A stretch of DNA of 6,223 nucleotides. Origin: an uncultured Bacillaceae bacterium (GTDB taxonomy: Bacteria; Bacillota; Bacilli; Bacillales; Alkalibacillaceae). The position numbers and the translations under genes were made by a program. Positions within the stretch are counted from its first letter, which is position 1, and each line of letters opens with the position of its first letter. Positions 1-4,391 of this stretch are shown one piece after another. The notes under the pieces are model-generated. The model saw only the letters and a list, made by a program, of their open reading frames with translations, was not told where the DNA came from and ran no database searches. Location: assembly GCA_937983065.1 (NCBI GenBank), contig CALKAL010000165.1, forward strand, positions 1-6,223, read 5' to 3'.

Positions 1-57
1 TGCGATTCCGAGTACTGCTGCTAGTAATCCCATTGCTAGCTTCTTTTTAATACCCAA
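1..57 (-). CDS. TasA/camelysin (CalY)-like secreted protein, N-terminal fragment
   Basis: Partial gene that enters at 57 and runs off the left edge. The 19 visible residues read MGIKKKLAMGLLAAVLGIA, a lysine-rich n-region followed by a hydrophobic core, which is a Sec signal peptide. The pattern G-x-KKKL-x-x-G-x-x-x-A-x-L-G closely resembles the start of B. subtilis TasA (recalled as MGMKKKLSLG...) and B. cereus camelysin CalY, biofilm fibre proteins processed by the signal peptidase SipW. The start is TTG, chosen because AGAGGAGG (72-65) sits 7 nt upstream. The in-frame ATG at 33 has no ribosome binding site and would remove the positive n-region. SinR-like boxes upstream support the family call, because SinR represses tasA operons. 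The mature domain is outside the window, so another exported protein with a similar signal remains possible. Confidence 0.6.
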   Translation of the reverse strand, partial: MGIKKKLAMGLLAAVLGIA

Positions 58-64
58 AATAATT

Positions 65-72
65 CCTCCTCT
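65..72 (-). promoter_or_regulatory. Ribosome binding site deciding the TTG start at 57
   Basis: AGAGGAGG on the minus strand, a near-perfect anti-16S match, ends 7 nt before TTG at 57-55. No ATG lies at a suitable distance, so this site fixes the non-ATG start of the TasA/CalY-like gene. Confidence 0.75.
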
Positions 73-109
73 TATTCACCCCATATTTGAGGTCTAAAAA
101 ATTTTTATT

Positions 110-133
110 TTAACGTGAAGTAAATCACGTTAA
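110..133. repeat. 9-bp inverted repeat in the leader of the TasA/CalY-like gene
   Basis: TTAACGTGA (110-118) and its exact reverse complement TCACGTTAA (125-133) are separated by 6 nt. The site lies 53 nt upstream of the TTG start and downstream of the predicted transcription start. It could be a regulator operator: the GTGA-N6-TCAC core has the geometry of CRP/FNR-family sites. It could also be an mRNA hairpin. A third copy of AACGTGA occurs at 217-223, just upstream of the predicted -35. The repeat is seen directly; its function is inference. Confidence 0.6.
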
Positions 134-142
134 TGACGAAAT

Positions 143-180
143 GTTCTTTTCACCGAAATATTTTGTTCTATTTAAAGAAC
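143..180. promoter_or_regulatory. SinR-like operator cluster, proximal group
   Basis: Three boxes resemble the published SinR consensus GTTCTYT. GTTCTTT at 143-149 (+) and at 174-180 (-) are exact, and GTTCTAT at 165-171 (+) is 6 of 7. The last two form an inverted pair with 2 nt between the boxes. On the minus strand the pair begins about 9 nt after the predicted -10, over the likely transcription start, where a bound repressor would block initiation. The boxes are visible; SinR binding is inferred from the consensus and from the TasA-like gene downstream. Confidence 0.5.
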
Positions 181-188
181 ACAATCAC

Positions 189-216
189 AGTATAATCTCT
201 TTTTTCTAATATACAA
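189..216 (-). promoter_or_regulatory. Candidate sigma-A promoter for the TasA/CalY-like gene
   Basis: On the minus strand TTGTAT (216-211) and TATACT (194-189) are separated by 16 nt. The -10 matches 5 of 6 consensus bases and the -35 only its TTG. The start would fall near 182, giving a leader of about 125 nt. A weak -35 suits a regulated promoter, but the call rests on the motif alone. Confidence 0.4.
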
Positions 217-259
217 AACGTGAAAAAGAGCCATTTATTCTATATAACGAACTCAAACT

Positions 260-275
260 GTTCTTTATAAAGAAT
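260..275. promoter_or_regulatory. SinR-like operator pair, distal group
   Basis: GTTCTTT at 260-266 (+) is exact and faces ATTCTTT at 269-275 (-), 6 of 7, separated by 2 nt. This is the same inverted arrangement and spacing as at 165-180. It lies about 45 bp upstream of the candidate -35, so the two pairs flank the promoter. Function is inferred. Confidence 0.45.
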
Positions 276-424
276 AACTCCTATTTTCTTATTTTTTCAT
301 TTATTTTTAGAATGTTTTGTAGAATGAAGGCTTAAGTTTTTCGGGGTATTTGTCAGTTAATGCGAGAAGGGGTAGTTTTATAATTAAAATCTGTTTTACC
401 TATATCGGCAATCACTTTCTCCAC
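276..424. other. Gene-free A/T-rich spacer
   Basis: This completes a gene-free stretch of about 400 bp (58-477), of which the lower part holds the regulatory sites listed separately. Here I see no reading frame with a ribosome binding site, no convincing promoter on either strand and no RNA gene. It separates the MFS terminator from the control region of the TasA/CalY-like gene. Confidence 0.6.
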
Positions 425-426
425 AA

Positions 427-461
427 AAAAATCCTGCCTTGAATGTCAAGACAGGATTTTT
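427..461 (-). terminator. Intrinsic terminator of the marR-MFS operon
   Basis: ATCCTG (431-436) pairs with CAGGAT (452-457), then one mismatch (437/451), then CCTTGA-type pairing of 438-442 with 446-450 around a 3-nt loop. The A run on the left reads as a T run after the hairpin on the minus strand, 17 nt past the MFS stop. The T run on the right means it could also terminate plus-strand transcripts. Confidence 0.9.
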
Positions 462-477
462 ATTTCTAATTGAAATA

Positions 478-1695
478 TTACTTCGGTTCAGATGCTTCTT
501 GTAACACTTGTTTCACTCGCTTTTCTTCTTGAGAGTTTAAATACATGTTAAATAAAATAACAGCAAGTACCAAAATCGCTCCGCTTGTAAAGTACATCGT
601 ATCATATCCAGAATTTGAAACGATTAATCCTAAAATGTACGATCCTGAGGCTATTCCGATATCATAAAAAATATAAAATGTTGATATCGCGTGACTGCTG
701 CGGTGACGATCTGTTCTTTGAATGGCCATCGTCTGAAATCCTGGGACTAATGTGCCGTATCCAAGGCCAATAAAACCTGCTGCAACGAGAAGTAAAATAG
801 CTGAAGTAGTAAATCCTAATAAAACTAACCCGACTGCAAAAATAAGTAAGCTAGGTATGAGTACGAAGCGAGGACCTTTAACGTCAAACGCTCTACCTAA
901 TGATGGTCTCGAAGCAATCATGACAATCGCAAATACTAAAAAGAAATAATTTGCGACTTTTTCTAAGCCGATATCCTCTGCGTAAACCGATACGTAAGAC
1001 AATATACTTGCATAACTGAAACCGACTAACATAGCAATAAGTGCGATGGGTAATGATTTAACATCTAGTAAATCACTAAATTTCAACTTTAAATTGACAG
1101 TATTTTTTTCTTTCGGTATAAATTCTTTAACTTGTACGATGAGTGAAAATACGACACTCATAACCATCAATATGTTCAATATTATAAATAAATTTTCGAA
1201 CGAGGTAACTTGTAATATAGTTAAGCCAATAAAAGGACCAGCAACGAGGGCTAAATTTAGAAACATCGTAAAATAACCCATTCCTGTTCCTTTCCGTGAG
1301 TTAGGAATAATATCTGCCGCTATCGCTACAGTTACTGTAGAGACGATTCCAAATGAAATTCCGTGAATAAAACGAACGATCATTAATGGAACAAAACTAT
1401 CCATCCATATATATATGAAGGTCGTTAATGCGAACAATATGATACTCACAAGTAACGTCTTTTTCTTTCCAAATATCTCGATAATTTTTGCTGAGAATGG
1501 CCTGATAAAAATAGCAGAGATAAGCATGAAGGTTACAACTAATCCTGCTTTCGATTCAGATTCTCCTAATTCATTAATGACGTATAAAGGTAATGTCGTT
1601 AATAATGCATAGAAAACGGTAAACATTAAAAAATGTACTAATGCAATGCTGATGAAATCTTTCGTCCAGATTTTTTCTAGATGTCTTTCTTTCAT
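478..1695 (-). CDS. MFS transporter, 12-TM drug-efflux-like (YwoG-like)
   Basis: A 405-residue inner-membrane carrier of the major facilitator superfamily, the usual length for 12-helix proton antiporters. TM1 begins near residue 14. The first-half motif A is degenerate (R65-P66 ... E73 ... G76-KKK). The second-half copy is well kept as SRPSLGRAFDVKGPR (262-276). TM4 carries the motif B arginine (R108, VRFIHG), and TM5 has the motif C signature AGPFIG (152-157) typical of exporters. The central loop (about 190-212) is basic and hydrophilic. ATG at 1695 has AGGAGA 8 nt upstream, placed in the 15-nt gap after the marR stop, so the two genes are cotranscribed. Pairing with MarR suggests substrate-induced efflux of a toxic small molecule, similar to B. 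subtilis ywoH-ywoG. The substrate cannot be read from sequence. Confidence 0.9.
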   Translation of the reverse strand: MKERHLEKIWTKDFISIALVHFLMFTVFYALLTTLPLYVINELGESESKAGLVVTFMLISAIFIRPFSAKIIEIFGKKKTLLVSIILFALTTFIYIWMDSFVPLMIVRFIHGISFGIVSTVTVAIAADIIPNSRKGTGMGYFTMFLNLALVAGPFIGLTILQVTSFENLFIILNILMVMSVVFSLIVQVKEFIPKEKNTVNLKLKFSDLLDVKSLPIALIAMLVGFSYASILSYVSVYAEDIGLEKVANYFFLVFAIVMIASRPSLGRAFDVKGPRFVLIPSLLIFAVGLVLLGFTTSAILLLVAAGFIGLGYGTLVPGFQTMAIQRTDRHRSSHAISTFYIFYDIGIASGSYILGLIVSNSGYDTMYFTSGAILVLAVILFNMYLNSQEEKRVKQVLQEASEPK

Positions 1696-1710
1696 ATATG
1701 ATGTCTCCTG

Positions 1711-2124
1711 TTAATTAATTTTGTGTAATAAATAATATAATTGTTTCTTTTCCTCTTCAGATAACTTTCGTACTAACTGACTCTCAACTTCATCGACGGT
1801 CTGTTTTACAACTGGTAGGTTCTTTTCCGCTTCTTTAGTGAGTTCAATGATCCGTTCACGTTTATCTTGACCAGGTTTTCTTATAATCCAGCCCTTCTTC
1901 TCAAGCTTAATTAAAGTTCTCGTCACAGTCGGTGCCTCAACATTTAAGTAATTTGAGATTTCCGTTTGGGAAATAGAACCAAACCGTTGAATACAAAATA
2001 AAATTGACCATTGTGATGCAAATAATTCATGATTATTTAAAGATGCATTCATTTCTTTTTCAATATAACGTTTTTTCTGATTTAACATATGAAATAGTTC
2101 TTGATTCGAAATCGGTTTGATCAT
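1711..2124 (-). CDS. MarR-family transcriptional regulator
   Basis: A 137-residue winged-helix repressor, normal for MarR proteins that act as dimers. The N-terminal helix (about 6-30) and C-terminal helices (about 97-137) would form the dimer interface. The DNA-binding part runs from about 36 to 100: helix ISQTEISNYLNV (51-62), recognition helix around APTVTRTLIKLEKKGWI (64-80), and a wing with the family signature D87-K-R-E-R-I-I-E-L-T. One cysteine (C44) lies outside the N-terminal sensing positions of OhrR-type proteins, so thiol sensing is not indicated. ATG at 2124 has GAGGAG 5 nt upstream. A perfect 18-bp palindrome between the promoter and the start indicates autoregulation and control of the cotranscribed MFS gene. 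The inducer is unknown. Confidence 0.93.
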   Translation of the reverse strand: MIKPISNQELFHMLNQKKRYIEKEMNASLNNHELFASQWSILFCIQRFGSISQTEISNYLNVEAPTVTRTLIKLEKKGWIIRKPGQDKRERIIELTKEAEKNLPVVKQTVDEVESQLVRKLSEEEKKQLYYLLHKIN

Positions 2125-2146
2125 AATCTCTCCTCAAAATAAAAAT

Positions 2147-2164
2147 TACTTACCTAGGTAAGTA
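2147..2164. promoter_or_regulatory. MarR operator, perfect 18-bp palindrome
   Basis: TACTTACCTAGGTAAGTA is its own reverse complement across all 18 bp. It lies 22 nt upstream of the marR start, at about +6 to +23 from the predicted transcription start. Length, symmetry and place fit a dimeric winged-helix repressor blocking its own promoter. Binding by the adjacent MarR protein is inferred. Confidence 0.8.
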
Positions 2165-2173
2165 TTCACTCTT

Positions 2174-2192
2174 ATTACTTTACAATAGTAAT
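2174..2192. repeat. Possible secondary operator over the marR -10
   Basis: ATTACT (2174-2179) and AGTAAT (2187-2192) form an inverted repeat with a 7-nt spacer overlapping the -10. The arms resemble the outer part of the main palindrome (TACTTA/TAAGTA) but the centre does not. It may be a weaker second site or chance in A/T-rich DNA. Confidence 0.3.
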
Positions 2193-2205
2193 TTGAAACT
2201 GTCAA
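2177..2205 (-). promoter_or_regulatory. Sigma-A promoter of the marR-MFS operon
   Basis: On the minus strand a consensus -35 TTGACA (2205-2200) is followed after exactly 17 nt by TAAAGT (2182-2177), 4 of 6 for a -10. Transcription would start near 2170, just upstream of the palindromic operator. Confidence 0.7.
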
Positions 2206-2240
2206 AGATTTAATACTGCATGTTATTATTTTACTGCTAT

Positions 2241-2269
2241 AAAAAGAGCACTGCTCGAAAGCAATGCTC
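2241..2269 (-). terminator. Intrinsic terminator of the LprI-like lipoprotein gene
   Basis: GAGCA (2246-2250) pairs with TGCTC (2265-2269). After one mismatch, TGCT (2252-2255) pairs with AGCA (2260-2263) around a CGAA loop. Five A residues (2241-2245) read as a T run after the hairpin on the minus strand. It begins about 20 nt past the stop at 2289. Confidence 0.8.
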
Positions 2270-2288
2270 AGCTATATTAATTACAATG

Positions 2289-3158
2289 TTATTTCATATA
2301 ATTTTCGACGAGCTCATAACATCTTTCTTTCGTAACATTGGCAAGAGTCACCGTGTATTCTAGCGATTCCATACTATCACCTTCATACTTTTTCGCAGCT
2401 TCCTCTGCCGTTTCATCTCGAATGTTTATCCAATCCCGTTGCTCTTCTCTTAATTGCTCCATTTCATCTTGACTAAGTTGTTCTTGTAAAATGCCATAAA
2501 TGACGTTTAACTCCTGATCCCACAATTCTAAAATGTACACTTCATCTTTTTCAATTTCTAACGTAGTCGTTGCCTCACTATTTTTCCTATATTGTTCTAC
2601 TTCTTCGGCTAACTCGTCAAGTTTATTGACATAATCTTCTTTACTAAGCTGTATGTTTTCAGATAGCTCAGCTTGAAAGATTTCATATGTACCGTCCTCA
2701 TACACTTTATAATATCCTAAATTACCTGTTTTCCCAGATGCGCGTAAAGGGACATCAACTAATTGAACCATATAAAAAGAACCTTTATCATCCGTTAGTA
2801 GTTCATCATCTGTTCCAAATGAAATATCTTCATTTTTCCCTTCTTCTAACTGCTCTTTTAAAAAGTGTACAGCTTCGTCTCCACTTGAAATTTGAATATC
2901 GTTGTCCAGTTCAGCGTTGTTCGATTCGGATTGATCTTTTTCAGTTTCATTTGATTGAGTTTCATTAACATCATCAAGTTCTTCAACATCATTTTCTGTA
3001 TTCTCATCCTCTACGTCAGATGCACTTACTGAATCATTATTATCTGATTCGTTTTGATTCGGATCGGCTCCATCCTCATTTTGGCTTTGACAGGCTACTA
3101 ATAACGTGATGAGAAGAATTGCGAAACTTGCTACGATTACTTTTCCGTTAATTTTCAT
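2289..3158 (-). CDS. Lipoprotein with acidic linker and C-terminal LprI-like (DUF1311) domain
   Basis: A 289-residue predicted surface lipoprotein. MKINGKVIVAS and a hydrophobic core lead to lipobox L20-V-A-C23, so Cys23 would be lipidated after signal peptidase II cleavage. Residues 26-90 are a low-complexity D/E/N/S linker, probably spanning the wall. Residues 91-165 form a small domain I do not recognise, with the segment GNLGYYKVYEDGTYEIF. Residues about 197-289 match the LprI N-terminal family: WDQELN (213-218), LREEQRDWINIRD (236-248), Y-E-G-D-S (258-262) and LANVTKERCYELV (272-284). M. tuberculosis LprI inhibits lysozyme; function in Firmicutes is not established. Cys280 has no obvious partner, so the disulphide common in relatives appears absent. 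ATG at 3158 is chosen over an in-frame start at 3200 because AAGGAGA lies 8 nt upstream and the signal peptide then begins correctly. It has its own terminator. Confidence 0.85.
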   Translation of the reverse strand: MKINGKVIVASFAILLITLLVACQSQNEDGADPNQNESDNNDSVSASDVEDENTENDVEELDDVNETQSNETEKDQSESNNAELDNDIQISSGDEAVHFLKEQLEEGKNEDISFGTDDELLTDDKGSFYMVQLVDVPLRASGKTGNLGYYKVYEDGTYEIFQAELSENIQLSKEDYVNKLDELAEEVEQYRKNSEATTTLEIEKDEVYILELWDQELNVIYGILQEQLSQDEMEQLREEQRDWINIRDETAEEAAKKYEGDSMESLEYTVTLANVTKERCYELVENYMK

Positions 3159-3166
3159 AATGTATG

Positions 3167-3173
3167 TCTCCTT
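3167..3173 (-). promoter_or_regulatory. Ribosome binding site fixing the lipoprotein start at 3158
   Basis: AAGGAGA on the minus strand lies 8 nt before ATG at 3158-3156. It sits inside the longer reading frame that opens at 3200, and starting at 3200 would add 14 hydrophilic residues before the signal peptide. Confidence 0.8.
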
Positions 3174-3216
3174 TTTTCTAGATGTTTTTCCGATAGCCAC
3201 GTTTATACTGTAACAT

Positions 3217-3246
3217 AGGATAATTATTTTTCGAATACTATTTCAA
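3217..3246 (-). promoter_or_regulatory. Weak candidate promoter for the lipoprotein gene
   Basis: On the minus strand TTGAAA (3246-3241, 5 of 6) and TATCCT (3222-3217, 4 of 6) are separated by 18 nt. An alternative -10, TATAAA (3207-3202), has no matching -35. A promoter is needed here because a terminator lies just upstream, but its exact position is uncertain. Confidence 0.3.
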
Positions 3247-3274
3247 AAAAGCTTTATTTTAAAATTTTTCCGAT

Positions 3275-3309
3275 AAAAAGGAGCGCTTCAAACGAATGAA
3301 ACGCTCCTT
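3275..3309 (-). terminator. Intrinsic terminator of the alpha/beta hydrolase gene
   Basis: AGGAGCG (3279-3285) pairs with CGCTCCT (3302-3308). After one mismatch, TTCA (3287-3290) pairs with TGAA (3297-3300) around a 6-nt loop. The five A residues at 3275-3279 read as T residues past the hairpin on the minus strand. It begins 25 nt after the stop at 3335. Confidence 0.9.
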
Positions 3310-3334
3310 CTCTGTATTGTATTGTTATGTTATT

Positions 3335-4285
3335 TTAACCTTCAATCGCCTTGTTTACAAAATCAGTCACCCGCTCTATAAATTCTTCAGTATAAATATC
3401 GAACGCTTTCGTATGCCCGACATTTTCTGGTAGCCAAAGCTCTTTTTCTCCACTTGCTGCTTCATATAATTCCTCACCCATCCACGTTGGCACAAGCTCA
3501 TCCGCATCACCATGAATGATAAATAAAGGTAAATCGTTTTGTTTCACTTGATCAATGGCGGATGCTTCGCCAAACATATAACCAGCACGAACTTTCGTAA
3601 TTAAACTCGTCACATCTAATAACGGAAAAGAAGGTAAACCGTAAATATGCTTTAGTTGATGTTGAAGCTCTTCTTTAACCGTCGTGTAGCCACTATCAGC
3701 AACGATCCCTTTAACTTCCTCAGGCAAATCTTCACCACTTGCCATGAGTACAAGGGACGCTCCCATTGAATTTCCGTGTAAAATAATCGCATCCGAACCG
3801 CGATCAATTATTAAGTCAATCCAATCTAAATAATCGATGCGATCGTGCCAGCCGTAGCCAATATAATCGCCTTCACTTTCCCCATGACCGCGATTATCGG
3901 GTATGAGTACATCAAAGCCTGCTTCATAATACATTTTTGCGTATTTACCCATATCATTACCGACACCTCGATAACCGTGGGCTAAAATAACTGCTTTACC
4001 CGTATCCGCTTCGTTTTTAATAAATTGCGCTTTTAACAGTAAATCATCATAGGACGTTATTTCAACGATTTCTTTATCTCTTTCATTAAACCATTCTGTC
4101 GCTTCATTAAGTAACCGTTGTCCCGATTCATCGGCTTCAGCATTCACTGCCTCTGTCTCTCTATGTAATTCTACTTCTACTCCCCGCTTCACTGCTTCAC
4201 CATAAAAATAGTTCCCTGCAAAAATTAATCCTGCAATAACTAAAACTAAAATAGCACTTAAAATAATCGTTAATTTCTTTCTCAT
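3335..4285 (-). CDS. Membrane-anchored alpha/beta hydrolase (YqkD-like)
   Basis: A 316-residue serine hydrolase. Residues 5-24 are a hydrophobic helix after MRKK, so the enzyme is probably anchored with its catalytic domain outside the membrane. No lipobox or clear signal peptidase I site is seen. The catalytic set is complete: oxyanion-side HGYRG (103-107), DNRGHGES (130-137), nucleophile elbow G-N-S173-M-G, acid D262 in HGDADELVP, and H291 in VGHTKA. The layout, including the segment YGLPSFPLLDVTSLITKVRAG (215-235), recalls B. subtilis YqkD and related esterase/peptidase-like hydrolases. The substrate is unknown. ATG at 4285 is preceded by AGGGGG (4299-4294) with 8-nt spacing, an unusual G-rich site in place of AGGAGG. 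It follows the PabB-PabC gene by about 106 nt with no terminator between, but has its own candidate promoter. Confidence 0.88.
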   Translation of the reverse strand: MRKKLTIILSAILVLVIAGLIFAGNYFYGEAVKRGVEVELHRETEAVNAEADESGQRLLNEATEWFNERDKEIVEITSYDDLLLKAQFIKNEADTGKAVILAHGYRGVGNDMGKYAKMYYEAGFDVLIPDNRGHGESEGDYIGYGWHDRIDYLDWIDLIIDRGSDAIILHGNSMGASLVLMASGEDLPEEVKGIVADSGYTTVKEELQHQLKHIYGLPSFPLLDVTSLITKVRAGYMFGEASAIDQVKQNDLPLFIIHGDADELVPTWMGEELYEAASGEKELWLPENVGHTKAFDIYTEEFIERVTDFVNKAIEG

Positions 4286-4325
4286 TCCGGTTTCCCCCTA
4301 CTGCTTTTAACACTTTTCTCTCTAT

Positions 4326-4341
4326 CAAGTTATTAAACTTG
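4326..4341. repeat. Short inverted repeat between promoter and hydrolase start
   Basis: CAAGTT (4326-4331) and AACTTG (4336-4341) are exact inverted arms around ATTA. It lies about 12-27 nt after the predicted transcription start, where an operator would block initiation or elongation. The stem is too A/T-rich to make a strong hairpin. Function is speculative. Confidence 0.35.
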
Positions 4342-4359
4342 TTTAGAAAAATTTATTCT

Positions 4360-4368
4360 ATTATAACA
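4360..4368 (-). promoter_or_regulatory. Extended -10 promoter for the hydrolase gene
   Basis: The minus strand reads TG-T-TATAAT (4368-4360), a consensus -10 with the TGn extension. No -35 is recognisable 16-18 nt upstream, which extended -10 promoters can tolerate. The element lies 24 nt past the PabB-PabC stop and would start transcription near 4353. Confidence 0.5.
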
Positions 4369-4391
4369 TGTCATTGTATTAAAATGGTTAT

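Noticed and set aside
191..196. Plus-strand TATAAT as a promoter reading rightward
   Set aside because: There is no -35 at a suitable distance and no plus-strand gene follows.
175..234. Small minus-strand frame of about 20 codons starting at 234
   Set aside because: It has no ribosome binding site and overlaps the candidate promoter and SinR-like boxes.
325..350. Possible sigma-B promoter on the plus strand (GGGTAT-like element)
   Set aside because: No GTTTAA-type element lies 12-16 nt upstream, and there is no downstream gene on that strand.
752..949. Plus-strand open frame of 65 codons
   Set aside because: It is antisense to the well-supported MFS gene, has no ribosome binding site, and its composition reads as a shadow of the other strand.
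1046..1612. Two further plus-strand open frames (1046-1276 and 1415-1612)
   Set aside because: Both lie entirely opposite the MFS gene, have no promoter or ribosome binding site, and show no recognisable motif.
2687..2968. Plus-strand open frame of 93 codons
   Set aside because: It is antisense to the lipoprotein gene; its H/L/Q-rich content reflects the acidic codons on the opposite strand.
3026..3115. Low-complexity acidic coding stretch considered as a DNA tandem repeat
   Set aside because: Codons vary and there is no regular unit; it is compositional bias of a linker, not a nucleotide repeat.
3159..3200. Longer N-terminus of the lipoprotein starting at 3200
   Set aside because: It would put 14 hydrophilic residues before the signal peptide, and the strong ribosome binding site AAGGAGA lies inside this stretch, serving the ATG at 3158.
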